A stretch of 60,056 bases of DNA from Clostridia bacterium. GTDB lineage: Bacteria; Bacillota; Clostridia; UBA1212; UBA1255. The position numbers and the translations under genes were made by a program. A model generated the notes under the pieces. It made no database searches, was not told where the DNA came from, and worked only from the letters and a program-made list of their open reading frames with translations. Of the stretch, positions 34,916 to 44,201 are shown piece after piece (positions within the stretch are counted from its first letter, which is position 1; every line of letters begins with the position of its first letter). Location: positions 1 through 60,056 of the forward strand of contig JAFZSK010000098.1 of assembly GCA_017620915.1 (NCBI GenBank). Direction: 5' to 3'.

Positions 34916-35998
34916 ATGGCAAAGATCCTGTTTACGGGCGGCGGCACCGCCGGCCACGTGACCCCGAATGTAGCGCTGATAAACCGGCTGCACGCTGAGC
35001 TGCCGGACGCTGAAATACACTATGTCGGCTCCATAAGCGGCATTGAAAAAGACATTATCGCGCGTCTTCCCTTCGTGGAGTATCACAGCATCCATTCCGG
35101 CAAACTGCGCCGGTACTTCTCATGGGAGAACGTTAAAGATTTCTTCCGCGTGCTGAAAGGTATGGGCGACGCGCGAAAGCTGGTAAAAAAGCTGAAACCG
35201 GACGTGCTGTTCTCCAAAGGTGGCTACGTTTCCGTGCCCGTAGTGCGGGCGTGCGGCAAGCGCAAGATCCCGGTGCTCAGCCATGAATCCGACATCACGC
35301 CGGGACTGGCCAACAAAATGTCCGCGCGCTACGCCACACACGTCTGCACCACCTTCCCCGACACGGTGGACAAGATCCCGAAAAACAAAGGCATCCACAC
35401 CGGCACGCCGATCCGCAAAGAGTTGTTCGCCGGCAACGCGGACAAAGCGCGCGCGGAGCTGGGATTCGATGACAAACCCGTCGTTCTCGTAATGGGCGGC
35501 AGCATCGGCGCCGCTTCGATAAACACCGCCGTCCGGGACAATCTGGAAGCGCTCACCGCGCGGTTCAATATTATCCACTTGTGCGGCAAGGGCAAGCTGT
35601 CCGAGGAGCCGGCGCACGTTGCCAACACTTCCTACCGCCAGTTTGAATTCGTGTCGGAGCCCCTGCCGGATTACCTGGCGCTCGCGGAGCTGATAATCTC
35701 CCGCGCCGGCGCCAACGCCATCCACGAATTTCTGGCTCTCAAAAAGCCTATGCTGCTGATCCCGCTGCCGCTCTCCGCCAGCCGCGGCGACCAGATACTG
35801 AACGCGGAGTCCTTCCAAAAACGCGGTTTCGCGCGCGTGCTGGAAGAAGAAAATATCACAGCGGAAAGTTTTGTTGCCGCCGTAAACGGGCTTTACGACG
35901 CCCGGGGCGAATATATTGACGCCATGGACCACGCAGACAGCATCGACGGCACTGAAAAGATCTGCGAAATGATAAAAAGCTATCTGAATCGTTTTTGA
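34916..35998 (+). CDS. murG: UDP-GlcNAc:undecaprenyl-PP-MurNAc-pentapeptide GlcNAc transferase
   Basis: Peripheral membrane glycosyltransferase that turns lipid I into lipid II in peptidoglycan synthesis. The 360 residues match the family: the glycine-rich GGGTAGHVTPN loop at the N-terminus, FSKGGYVSVPV, SHESDITPGLANK, the second G-loop VMGGSIGAASIN, and the donor-binding ISRAGANAIHEFLALKKPMLLIPLP. AAAGGA precedes the ATG. It stands apart from any mur/fts cell-division cluster in this window, next to a fused sugar enzyme and a clostripain-like protein. Confidence 0.93.
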   Translation: MAKILFTGGGTAGHVTPNVALINRLHAELPDAEIHYVGSISGIEKDIIARLPFVEYHSIHSGKLRRYFSWENVKDFFRVLKGMGDARKLVKKLKPDVLFSKGGYVSVPVVRACGKRKIPVLSHESDITPGLANKMSARYATHVCTTFPDTVDKIPKNKGIHTGTPIRKELFAGNADKARAELGFDDKPVVLVMGGSIGAASINTAVRDNLEALTARFNIIHLCGKGKLSEEPAHVANTSYRQFEFVSEPLPDYLALAELIISRAGANAIHEFLALKKPMLLIPLPLSASRGDQILNAESFQKRGFARVLEEENITAESFVAAVNGLYDARGEYIDAMDHADSIDGTEKICEMIKSYLNRF

Positions 35999-36014
35999 AA
36001 GGAATGATCGAATT

Positions 36015-38498
36015 ATGGCAGAAAACACACCCTCTGGGAGAAAGCGCAATGTTTCCGGCGAAGGTTCCGGCGTTTACAAACGCGGTTCCGGCTTAGGCAC
36101 CGGTCCCGTCGGCAATTCGAGCGGCGATAACGGCAGACGCAGAAGCGGATCCGGCAGCAGTTCCGGAGGCAGTTCCGGCGGCGGATACAACGGCGACGAC
36201 GGCGAACGCGGGATACTCAGTTCGCTGGGCAGCAAACTCGGCGGCAAAGGAATTATCCTGATCATCATCGCAGTCGTAGTGCTGCTTATCGGCGGCGGCG
36301 GTCTTTTAGGCAAAGTATCTAATCTGTTCGGCGGCTGTTCAGGCGGCGGTTCAAGCCTGATCAGTTCCCTTCTGCCCTCAAACAGCGATACATCGTTCGT
36401 CCAGACACTCACGAATACCAATACTTCCACCGGCTGGAAAGCAGATGAAAATACGGGCAAACTTGACCAGACCGTTGCCAGCGGCGCGCGGGAAAAACGC
36501 ACGCAGATACTGGGAAACGGCCAGGATAAAGTGACTGTCATGGTATACCTGTGCGGCACCGACCTGGAATCCAAGAACGGTATGGCCTCCTCCGACCTGG
36601 CCGAGATGGCGAAAGCCACGCTCTCCGACAAGATCGAAGTGATCGTGCTCACCGGCGGCTGCACCGGCTGGAAGACCAAGAATATCAGTAACAGCACCAA
36701 CCAGATCTGGCGCGTCACCGGCGGCGGCATTCAGTGCCTGGAGAGCAACTTCGGCAACGAAGCCATGACCAAACCGGCCACGCTCACCAAGTTCATCAAA
36801 TGGTGCGTCGGCAAATATCCTGCTAACCGCAACATGCTCATTTTCTGGGACCACGGCGGCGGTTCCATCTCCGGTTACGGCTATGACCAGCGCTTCACTT
36901 CCGCGGGCGGCATGACGCTGGCGGGTATCAACACCGCGCTCAAGGACGCGGGCGTCACCTTCGATATGATAGGCTTCGACACCTGCCTGATGGCAACCGC
37001 GGAAAATGCGCTGATGCTGTCGAAATACGCGGACTATCTGGTTGCCTCCGAAGAGACCGAACCCGGCTGCGGCTGGTACTACACCAACTTCCTCACGAAG
37101 CTCGCGGCCAATACATCGATGCCTACTGCGGAACTGGGCAAGACTATCATTGACGACTACACCGAATTCTGCGCGAGCCGCTACCAGAACGTGAAGACTA
37201 CATTGTCGCTGGTCGACCTTGCGGAACTGGAAGCCACGCTCCCCGCGGCGCTCAATGCTTTCGCCAACTCCACCACAGCCATGATCAAATCCGACGACTT
37301 CAGCGAAGTCTCTCAGGCCCGCGGCAGCACGCGCGAGTACTCCTCCAGCAAGATCGACCAGGTCGATCTGGTCAACCTCGCGGACAACATCGGCACTGAC
37401 GAAGCCAAAGCCCTTTCCAAAGTCGTTAAGAGCGCAGTCAAATACAACCGCACCTCCTCCGTGATGACCAACTCGTACGGATTGTCCATCTACTTCCCGT
37501 ACAGCAAGCTGAGCTATGTCGACAGCGCGGTCTCCACATACAAGAGCATCGGCATGAGCGATGATTACTCGCGCTGCATCAAGCAGTACGCCAGCATGGG
37601 CACCGCGGGCCAGGTGGCTTCGGGCGGCAGTTCCTCCCCGGTCTCCTCGCTGCTGGGCAACCTAACCGGCTCTATCGGCGGCGGCAGTTCGGATATGATC
37701 TCCTCCCTGCTGGGCAGCTTCCTGGGCGGCGGCAAGTCGATGACGCCCGACGGCAAGGCTATCACCATCGACGGTCTGGACAGCAGCAATATTGACTACA
37801 TGTCCGATCTGGACGTCAACGCCGCGTCCGTGTTCCTGGCGAAGAACCTGCTTGACGCGACCAAACTTGTGTGGCTGCAGTACAAAGACACTTACGCGCT
37901 CGGCCTCACGGATGACCAGTGGAAACTGGTCAGCGAGCTCGATCTCAATGTATTTATTGACGATGGCGAGGGCTACATCGATCTGGGTCTGGACAACGTC
38001 TTCGAGTTCACCGACGAGGGCTACCTCCGGGGCGAGTACGACAACTGCTGGCTGGCGATCAACGGCCAGGTCGTTCCCTACTACCGCATGCGCACGGACA
38101 ACGGCATCACCACCGGCCGCGTGCCGATCCTGCTGAACGGCGAGCGCGCCGAGTTCCTGCTGGTGTTCGACAAGGACGGCAAGGGCAAAGTTGACGGCGT
38201 CCGATACATCTATACCGATTCCGAGACCGGCACGGTTGCTAAAGATGTGGATATGGCGGGCGGCGACGAAGACGGCAACCTTATCGCACTGAAAACCGGC
38301 GATCGCATCGACTATGTGTGCGACTACTACAATTATGACTTAACATACAGCGACAGCTACAAGTTCGGCGATCAGCTGATCTACGACGGCAAACTGGAAG
38401 TTACCGACGTTACGCTGCCTAAAGGCACGAAAGTGCTGGCCACATACCGCTTTGTTGACATTTACGGGCAGGAGTACTGGTCAGAGCCCATGAAATAA
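36015..38498 (+). CDS. Clostripain-family (C11) cysteine peptidase-like membrane protein
   Basis: A protein of 827 residues. Residues 1-75 are Gly/Ser/Arg-rich and basic, followed by one transmembrane helix (about 76-96), so most of the chain is probably outside. The peptidase domain has MVYLCGTDLES, the catalytic His280 in FWDHGGGS and Cys324 in GFDTCLMA, with EETEPGCGW after it. A glycine/serine-rich insertion lies near residues 530-580. The C-terminal about 240 residues (DLNVFIDDGEGYIDLGLDNVF...) are a beta-rich region often found after such domains in Clostridia. AAAGGA stands before the ATG, 16 bp after murG. The target protein is unknown. Confidence 0.8.
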   Translation: MAENTPSGRKRNVSGEGSGVYKRGSGLGTGPVGNSSGDNGRRRSGSGSSSGGSSGGGYNGDDGERGILSSLGSKLGGKGIILIIIAVVVLLIGGGGLLGKVSNLFGGCSGGGSSLISSLLPSNSDTSFVQTLTNTNTSTGWKADENTGKLDQTVASGAREKRTQILGNGQDKVTVMVYLCGTDLESKNGMASSDLAEMAKATLSDKIEVIVLTGGCTGWKTKNISNSTNQIWRVTGGGIQCLESNFGNEAMTKPATLTKFIKWCVGKYPANRNMLIFWDHGGGSISGYGYDQRFTSAGGMTLAGINTALKDAGVTFDMIGFDTCLMATAENALMLSKYADYLVASEETEPGCGWYYTNFLTKLAANTSMPTAELGKTIIDDYTEFCASRYQNVKTTLSLVDLAELEATLPAALNAFANSTTAMIKSDDFSEVSQARGSTREYSSSKIDQVDLVNLADNIGTDEAKALSKVVKSAVKYNRTSSVMTNSYGLSIYFPYSKLSYVDSAVSTYKSIGMSDDYSRCIKQYASMGTAGQVASGGSSSPVSSLLGNLTGSIGGGSSDMISSLLGSFLGGGKSMTPDGKAITIDGLDSSNIDYMSDLDVNAASVFLAKNLLDATKLVWLQYKDTYALGLTDDQWKLVSELDLNVFIDDGEGYIDLGLDNVFEFTDEGYLRGEYDNCWLAINGQVVPYYRMRTDNGITTGRVPILLNGERAEFLLVFDKDGKGKVDGVRYIYTDSETGTVAKDVDMAGGDEDGNLIALKTGDRIDYVCDYYNYDLTYSDSYKFGDQLIYDGKLEVTDVTLPKGTKVLATYRFVDIYGQEYWSEPMK

Positions 38499-38557
38499 CA
38501 AAGTGCCTTAAAAAGGCGTTCAGACGCGTTTTTTCGAATATGACATTTTAACAGTTT

Positions 38558-38590
38558 CAGGCGGCCGGACGATACCGGTCGCCTGTTTTA
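38558..38590 (+). terminator. Rho-independent terminator of the murG/C11 transcript
   Basis: Stem CAGGCG-CCGG / CCGG-CGCCTG, loop ACGATA, followed by TTTTA. A weaker hairpin, GCGT/ACGC with a T-run, lies just upstream at 38508-38535. Confidence 0.85.
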
Positions 38591-38604
38591 ATTCTGAATG
38601 GCAT

Positions 38605-38630
38605 AAAAAAGACCGCCCTTTCGAGCGGTC
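38605..38630 (-). terminator. Rho-independent terminator of tRNA-His
   Basis: On the minus strand GACCGC, an 8-nt loop, GCGGTC, then TTTTTT, 12 bp past the tRNA 3' end. Confidence 0.85.
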
Positions 38631-38641
38631 GATCAAAACGA

Positions 38642-38716
38642 GGTGATTAATGGGATTCGAACCCATGACCCCCAGGGCCACAACCTGGTACTCTAACCAG
38701 CTGAGCTACAACCACC
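38642..38716 (-). tRNA. tRNA-His (anticodon GTG)
   Basis: Minus strand. Acceptor GTGGTTG pairs with TAATCAC, D-stem GCTC/GAGT, anticodon stem CCAGG/CCTGG with loop TTGTGGC giving anticodon GTG, T-arm ATGGG-TTCGAAT-CCCAT. An extra 5' G (complement of 38716) opposite C73 (complement of 38642) is the G-1 identity element special to tRNA-His. CCA is not encoded. Confidence 0.95.
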
Positions 38717-38744
38717 ATGTGCCGCCTTGCGGACAGCAATGGGA

Positions 38745-38773
38745 ATTTTACACATATTATTGCCGAATGTCAA
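38745..38773 (-). promoter_or_regulatory. Promoter of tRNA-His
   Basis: Minus strand: perfect TTGACA (38773-38768), 17-bp spacer, TAAAAT (38750-38745). Confidence 0.75.
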
Positions 38774-38781
38774 GGGGAAAT

Positions 38782-38810
38782 TTGACCTCAGGGGGCGTTT
38801 CGTGTATAAT
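38782..38810 (+). promoter_or_regulatory. Promoter of the DUF362 gene
   Basis: TTGACC (38782-38787), 17-bp spacer, perfect TATAAT (38805-38810); divergent from the tRNA-His promoter. Confidence 0.75.
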
Positions 38811-38847
38811 TGCCGCACAAAATATTCATGAATCGAGGATCATGCAC

Positions 38848-39870
38848 ATGACAGCCAAAAACAATAAAACGACCGGTAAGCCCGTTCCCGGCAAAGGCGG
38901 CGACCGCTACGTGCCGTATGAAAAGCGCACGGGCAACGAATCTATAGTCTACTTTACCCGCGATCTGTCTGCCGAAGGTCTTGCGCGCATTTACCGCAGG
39001 GTCGCCGGCAACATCCGGGGCCGCGTTGCCGTCAAACTCCATACCGGAGAGAAAAACGGTCCGAATATAATCCCGCGCGAGTGGGTAAAACTGCTGCTGG
39101 AGACCGAGCTCAAGGGTGCCCGCGTCGTCGAGACCAACTCCTACTACGAAGGCGACCGCTACACCACCGCGCAGCACCGCGAAACGCTCAAAGTGAACGG
39201 CTGGAGCGCGTTCACTGACGTCGACATCATGGATGAAGAAGGCACCGCGGATCTTCCCGTGCTGGGCGGCAAATGGTTCGACCACATGACCGTCGGCAGC
39301 CACATGCTCAATTACGACTCGCTGGTGGCGCTCACCCACTTCAAAGGCCACATGATGGGCGGCTTCGGCGGCTCCAACAAAAACCTCGGCATAGGCTGCG
39401 CGGACGGCCGCATCGGCAAAGCTATGATCCACACCACGCCCGGTCAGGACGATATGTGGGATATAAATACGGAAGAACTGATGGAGCGGATGACCGAGTC
39501 GACTAAGGCCACCGTTGACCATTTCGGCAAGCAGATCACTTTCGTCAATGTTATGCGCAACATGTCCGTTTCCTGCGACTGCGAGGGCTGTGCAGCGATG
39601 CCGGTGGTCACGCCCAACGTAGGCATCGTGGCGTCCACCGATATACTGGCGGCGGATCAGGTGTGCGTCGATCTCATCTATGCCATGTCCGAGGGCGACC
39701 GCAAAGCCATGCGCGAGCGGATCGAAACGCGCCACGGGCTGCGGCAGCTGAGCTACATGAAGGAACTGATGATGGGCAACGACAGATACATGCTGATCGA
39801 TATCGACAACGCCGACCGCCGTATCTCCCCAGCCGATGCCGTGGAGGGTGTCGTGCCGTTCGTGTATTGA
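38848..39870 (+). CDS. DUF362 family protein
   Basis: A protein of 340 residues matching DUF362: RVAVKLHTGEKNGPNIIPREWVKLL near the N-terminus, a VVETNSYYEGDRYTTAQHRETLKVNGW stretch, GGFGGSNKNLGIGCADGRIGKAMIH, and a Cys group SCDCEGCAAMPVV (about residues 233-245) that could bind metal or an Fe-S cluster. The 2x[4Fe-4S] ferredoxin domain common in relatives is absent. The function of the family is unproven, with redox roles suggested. ATG 38848 is chosen over 38842 because GAGG stands 9 nt before it. The next gene follows after 32 bp. Confidence 0.8.
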   Translation: MTAKNNKTTGKPVPGKGGDRYVPYEKRTGNESIVYFTRDLSAEGLARIYRRVAGNIRGRVAVKLHTGEKNGPNIIPREWVKLLLETELKGARVVETNSYYEGDRYTTAQHRETLKVNGWSAFTDVDIMDEEGTADLPVLGGKWFDHMTVGSHMLNYDSLVALTHFKGHMMGGFGGSNKNLGIGCADGRIGKAMIHTTPGQDDMWDINTEELMERMTESTKATVDHFGKQITFVNVMRNMSVSCDCEGCAAMPVVTPNVGIVASTDILAADQVCVDLIYAMSEGDRKAMRERIETRHGLRQLSYMKELMMGNDRYMLIDIDNADRRISPADAVEGVVPFVY

Positions 39871-39902
39871 CCGTTTTGCCCCGTTTCAAGGAGACCGCGT
39901 CA

Positions 39903-40442
39903 ATGTTGTCCATCCGCCCCGCCGAACCCGCCGACCTGCCCCGCATTATGGAGATCTACTCCGGCGCTCGCGTTTTTATGGCGGCGCACGGCAATCCCGA
40001 CCAGTGGGGCGCGGACAACTGGCCCCCTGAATCTCTCATCCTGGATGATATAACGCGCGGGAAGAGCTTCGTCTGCGTATCAGACGGCAGCGCCTCCCCG
40101 CGCGTTTGCGTTGCCGGCGGCAATATCGTCGGCGTTTTCTTTTTTGATTTCGGCCCGGAGCCCGAGCCCGATTACCGCGGCCTTACCGGTGGCAGCTGGC
40201 TGAGCGAAACGTCCTACGGCGTCGTCCACCGTATTGCCTCGGATCATTCCGAAAAGGGCATCGGCACATTCTGCCTCCGCTGGGCGATCTCCCGCGCTTC
40301 CGGCCACCTGCGCATCGATACGCATCCGGCCAATTCCGTGATGCGGGCTTTGCTTTCGAAGCTCGGTCTTTCCGAACGCGGCAACGTCATGATCGGCGGC
40401 ACGAAGGCGCGGATAGCGTATGAGATCGCGGATCCGGCATAA
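39903..40442 (+). CDS. GNAT family N-acetyltransferase
   Basis: Small cytosolic acetyltransferase of 179 residues. It starts with the typical MLSIRPAEPADLPRIMEIY and has the acetyl-CoA loop IASDHSEKGIGTFCLRWAIS (residues about 113-132), although the usual Q/RxxGxG/A is reduced to EKGIGT. LRIDTHPANSVMRALLSKLGL near the end is the common motif B region. AAGGAG lies 9 nt before the ATG. It is second in a pair with the DUF362 gene and converges on the fucosidase gene. The acceptor is unknown. Confidence 0.85.
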   Translation: MLSIRPAEPADLPRIMEIYSGARVFMAAHGNPDQWGADNWPPESLILDDITRGKSFVCVSDGSASPRVCVAGGNIVGVFFFDFGPEPEPDYRGLTGGSWLSETSYGVVHRIASDHSEKGIGTFCLRWAISRASGHLRIDTHPANSVMRALLSKLGLSERGNVMIGGTKARIAYEIADPA

Positions 40443-40448
40443 GCCGAC

Positions 40449-41423
40449 TTATTCTGCAGCCAGTCTTCTGCCCACTTCCTCCAGAACCTTGACGGACGGG
40501 CCGGGAATGCGCCCCAGGGCGTCGGGGCCGACGTTCAGCAGGTAGTTGATGTTTTTGCCGTTCAGGCGCGCCTTGAGCGCGAGGACTTCGTCGGCGGTCT
40601 TCCAGTTGTTGTCGAAGGACTTGTAGCCCCAGGTGTCGTTCAGCGTGCAGGGAGACTCCTGCAGGCGCGCGCCGGCATCTGAGTTCGGGATCTCGTTGTC
40701 CCCCGCCGAATCGTAGTCGCCGCGGCCGTTGCCGATGCGCGAATTGACCAGACAGTCGGGCTGGTAGGATTTGACCAGATCGTATAGCGCGTCTGTCTGT
40801 TCGGCGGAAAGCGTGACCGGTACGTCGAACCAGATCAGGCACAGGTCGCCGTATCCGGTGAGGATTTCTTTCACCTGCGGCACGATCTTCTCGCGGAAGC
40901 AGATGGAATAATCTTTGTGCGCGTCGTCCGGAAAATCCCAGTTATTGGTGAGGTACGCCTGATCACCGCACCAGACTTTGCCCAGCGTGTAGCCGCCGCC
41001 GTGAGGATGCGCCCAATCCAGATCCTGCGAGTAGTACAGGCCCAGCTTCAGCCCGTGTTTGCGGCACGCCGCGGCCAGTTCCGCCACCGGATCGCGTTTA
41101 AAGGGCGTGGCGTCGTATATGTTGTAGGCGTCAACGTGCGAATGATACATCGCGAACCCGTCGTGGTGCTTCGACGTGAAGACGATGTATTTCATTCCGG
41201 CGCGCTTGGCCAGCAATACCCACTCTTCTGCGTCAAAATAAACCGGGTTGAACGCGGCGGTCAATTTCCGGTACTCCTCCCCCGGTATGCGGAAATATTG
41301 CTGCGCCCACTCGCCGATCAGCTGCATGCGCTCGCCCTTCCACTCGCCGCCGAGCAGCGAATACAGGCCCCAGTGCACCATCATCCCGAATTTTGCGTCG
41401 CGAAACCATTGCTTGTTGTCCAT
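40449..41423 (-). CDS. Alpha-L-fucosidase family (GH29) glycoside hydrolase
   Basis: A cytosolic protein of 324 residues with no signal peptide. It contains the GH29 barrel: FGMMVHWGLYSLLGGEWKG at the start, YIVFTSKHHDGFAMYHS, LGLYYSQDLDW, and LCLIWFDVP, whose Asp is the expected nucleophile. The chain ends at NYLLNVGPDALGRIPGPSVKVLEEVG, a hallmark of GH29 barrels, and lacks the C-terminal beta-sandwich. GGAGG stands 7 nt before ATG 41423. It would release fucose from imported glycans. It is probably a single-gene transcript from the promoter at 41460-41489. Confidence 0.9.
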   Translation of the reverse strand: MDNKQWFRDAKFGMMVHWGLYSLLGGEWKGERMQLIGEWAQQYFRIPGEEYRKLTAAFNPVYFDAEEWVLLAKRAGMKYIVFTSKHHDGFAMYHSHVDAYNIYDATPFKRDPVAELAAACRKHGLKLGLYYSQDLDWAHPHGGGYTLGKVWCGDQAYLTNNWDFPDDAHKDYSICFREKIVPQVKEILTGYGDLCLIWFDVPVTLSAEQTDALYDLVKSYQPDCLVNSRIGNGRGDYDSAGDNEIPNSDAGARLQESPCTLNDTWGYKSFDNNWKTADEVLALKARLNGKNINYLLNVGPDALGRIPGPSVKVLEEVGRRLAAE

Positions 41424-41459
41424 GCCGATACCTCCGTAAAACGAGTTGTTTCCGCGGAT

Positions 41460-41489
41460 ATTATATATTAAGCTGAGCGGTGAGCGCAA
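41460..41489 (-). promoter_or_regulatory. Promoter of the GH29 gene
   Basis: Minus strand: TTGCGC (41489-41484), 18-bp spacer, perfect TATAAT (41465-41460). Confidence 0.55.
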
Positions 41490-41495
41490 TAAGAT

Positions 41496-41549
41496 AAAAA
41501 AAGAAGCTGTTCAACGCCCTTCGATTCCGGGCCTTAAACAGCTTCTTTC
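41496..41549 (-). terminator. Rho-independent terminator of the ispH-rpsA transcript
   Basis: On the minus strand AAGAAGCTGTT pairs with AACAGCTTCTT, with an inner GGCCC/GGGC hairpin, followed by a run of T. It closes the long minus-strand cluster about 130 bp after ispH-rpsA. Confidence 0.85.
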
Positions 41550-41681
41550 TTATTGCAAAGCATAAGTGAAATCAGTTTTTACCTATTTTCAACATATCGA
41601 TTGCACAGCACACACCGGACCGGTCAGACAAGCAACCGTCTGACGGCCGGTCTCCGTTGCTGAAGCGGGATTATTATCGGA

Positions 41682-44201
41682 TCACTCGCTCTTCTCTTCG
41701 GAAGTTTCGGTGGCTTCGGTGTTGTCCACAGACAGATCGATAGAACCGAACTTGGAAGCGAGGATGTCGCCGATAGAGGTGCCCATGGACGTAGGAGCGT
41801 CGCCGTGGATCTCTTCTTCATCGTTCCTTCTCGGCTTCTTCTCGCCCTTGGGGCCTTTGTCCTTGCGTCTGCGTTCGCGCTTTTCGTGAACGATCGGATT
41901 GCCGTTCTCGTCAAGCTCCTCAGGCTTCGGCTCGGGGTCGTACGCCTGAACTTCGCGGATGCTCAGATTGATCTTCTTTTCCGGAATATTGGTCTCGATG
42001 ATCTTGGCCATGACTTTCTGGCCGATCTTGAGGCAGTCTTCCGCTTTGGTGATGCGCTGGTTGGAGATCTGGGAAATGTGCACCAGACCGTCCACGCCGG
42101 TGGCAATGTTCACGAACACGCCGAAGCTCACGAAACGGACAACGGTGACTTCCAGAATATCGCCGACCTGATACAGATCCTCGGCGTCTGCCCACGGATC
42201 GTCTTCAGGCTTTCTGTAGCCCAGCGAAATGCGCTTCTTCTCGGGATCGCATTCCAGCACTCTGACTTCGACTTCCTGACCCACGCTGACAACTTCAGAC
42301 GGATGATGGATCTTCTCCCAGGAGAGTTCGGTCAGATGGATGAGGCCGTCGTAACCGCCGAGGTCAACAAACGCGCCGAACGGAGTAAGGCTCTTGACCT
42401 TGCCCGTGCACACTTTGCCGACGTACATATCGGTCCAGAACGTGGCATCCAGCTTCGCTCTCTCGGCAACAAGCAGCTCTTTGCGGGAGCCCAGGATCTT
42501 GTTGCGGCCTTTGGGGCCTTTTTCGAAGGTGATGATGACAACTTCCATCTCCTTGCCCACGAACTGATTGATATCGCTCACATAGCGCTCAGCCAGCTGG
42601 GAAGCGGGAATGAAGATGCGGATGGAGCCCAGGAAAGCCACGACGCCGCCCTTGACCGCCTCGGTGACCTTTACGGTGACCGGCGTCTTCTCGGTGAAGG
42701 ATTTCTCCAGCAGTTCCATGTTCTTCTTGTTGTCCAGGCGTCTCTTGGAAAGGATGACTTCGCAATCCTTGTCGTTGACCTTAACGACCTGCGCCTTCAC
42801 CTCGTCGCCGATCTTGAGCTCGGGTACGTCGTGTCCGGGTACCGCGGCGAACTCATCGATAGCGATGAAGCCTTCGTACTTGAAGCCAAAGTCGACATAA
42901 ACGCCTTTGTCATCAATTTTGTTGATAGTTCCGGTGACCACGTCGCCGTTTCTGACGGCGCTGAGAGAGTCTTCCAGCATAGAAGCAAAGTTCTCCTGGT
43001 CGGCTTCTTCCACGGTCTCCGCGACCTTATCCGCCTCAGCTTTAACGGTTTCGACAGCTTCCGCTGCTTCCGTCTTGATCTCTTCGGTCACGGCTTCGAC
43101 GGCTTCCTCTGCCTCGGCTTTGACCTCTGCGGCCGCTTCGGCAACTTCTTCGACCTCCGCTTTAACAGCTTCTGTAACTTCTTCTGCAGCAGCCTGCGCG
43201 TTTTCCACAGCGCTTACAGTCTCCTCGGCAACGGCTGTTGCTTCAGAAACCGCTGCTTCCCCAGTCTCGGCGATATTTTCTACCGCTGCTTCGATCTTGT
43301 CGATTTCACTCATGTTATTAATAACCTCCCTGATGATCCAGTCGGGCGTCGATGCTCCGGCTGTCACCCCAACAAAAGAAATGTGTCGCAACTCTTCCGT
43401 CGGCAATTCCGCCGCGCTTTCGACCCAGACTGCCTTTCCGCAGATATCCCGGCAGATGCCGTAGAGCTTCTCAGTGTTTGAACTGGTACGGTCTCCGACG
43501 ACTACCATCATATCCGCTTCCGAGGCTATCTGTGCCGTTTCCAGCTGCCTCCTTGAAGTCGCACTGCATATTGTACCAAAAATTTCGACATTGTCAAAGG
43601 TTTTTTTTGCTTTTTCGGCAAAATTTTTAAATTTTATTTCAGAAAAAGTGGTTTGTTCCACCACGGAGACCGTCTGGCCGGGGTGCTCGTTCAAAAAAGC
43701 GCAAATATGAACAAAAACTTCATCGGTATCATCGGACACGAAACAGCCGCCGCGGCACCAGTTTCGGATACCTACCACTTCCGGATGCTCCGGATTTCCG
43801 ATTATGACCACATGCTTCCCCGCCTCGCTGCACTCCTGCGCCAGCCGGTGGATCTTTTTCACAAACGGACAGGTGGCGTCAATGACCTCCGCCCCCGTGG
43901 CAGCGATCCGCTCATACACTTCGGGGCCGACTCCGTGCGCGCGAATAATAACGCTGGCGTTGCCGGCACCGCCGTCGACTTCGGCGAGCTGACGCTCCAG
44001 GTCGTCAATACTCTCCGCCACCCGCAGCCCCAATATTTCCAGCCGCTCGATGACCGCCTTATTATGGATCAGCTCTCCAAACGAAAAAACTTTGCGTTCG
44101 CCGTGTTCCTCAACGGCTTTGCGCAAAGCAACGAATGCCTTATTGACCGCTTTATTGACGCCGAAGCAGAAGCCCGCGGTCCTGGCTTTAACGATCTTCA
44201 T
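41682..44201 (-). CDS. ispH-rpsA: Bifunctional HMBPP reductase / ribosomal protein S1
   Basis: A fusion of 839 residues known from Clostridia. Residues 1-285 are IspH (LytB), the [4Fe-4S] enzyme of the last MEP-pathway step: Cys12 in GFCFGVNKAV, DATCPFVKK and CSATSRRQ supply the three cluster cysteines. A low-complexity Ala/Val/Glu linker covers about residues 290-395. Four S1 domains follow (VVTGTINKIDDKGVYVDFG; VTVKVTEAVKGGVVA; CTGKVKSLTPFGAFVDLG; LEVTVVRFVSFGVFVNIA), then a charged tail. Its ATG overlaps the stop of plsC by 4 bp, so it is coupled to cmk and plsC. Confidence 0.95.
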   Translation of the reverse strand: MKIVKARTAGFCFGVNKAVNKAFVALRKAVEEHGERKVFSFGELIHNKAVIERLEILGLRVAESIDDLERQLAEVDGGAGNASVIIRAHGVGPEVYERIAATGAEVIDATCPFVKKIHRLAQECSEAGKHVVIIGNPEHPEVVGIRNWCRGGCFVSDDTDEVFVHICAFLNEHPGQTVSVVEQTTFSEIKFKNFAEKAKKTFDNVEIFGTICSATSRRQLETAQIASEADMMVVVGDRTSSNTEKLYGICRDICGKAVWVESAAELPTEELRHISFVGVTAGASTPDWIIREVINNMSEIDKIEAAVENIAETGEAAVSEATAVAEETVSAVENAQAAAEEVTEAVKAEVEEVAEAAAEVKAEAEEAVEAVTEEIKTEAAEAVETVKAEADKVAETVEEADQENFASMLEDSLSAVRNGDVVTGTINKIDDKGVYVDFGFKYEGFIAIDEFAAVPGHDVPELKIGDEVKAQVVKVNDKDCEVILSKRRLDNKKNMELLEKSFTEKTPVTVKVTEAVKGGVVAFLGSIRIFIPASQLAERYVSDINQFVGKEMEVVIITFEKGPKGRNKILGSRKELLVAERAKLDATFWTDMYVGKVCTGKVKSLTPFGAFVDLGGYDGLIHLTELSWEKIHHPSEVVSVGQEVEVRVLECDPEKKRISLGYRKPEDDPWADAEDLYQVGDILEVTVVRFVSFGVFVNIATGVDGLVHISQISNQRITKAEDCLKIGQKVMAKIIETNIPEKKINLSIREVQAYDPEPKPEELDENGNPIVHEKRERRRKDKGPKGEKKPRRNDEEEIHGDAPTSMGTSIGDILASKFGSIDLSVDNTEATETSEEKSE

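Noticed and set aside
38642-38716. Integration site for a mobile element at tRNA-His
   Set aside because: No integrase gene or repeated copy of the tRNA 3' end was found nearby; both sides hold ordinary chromosomal genes.
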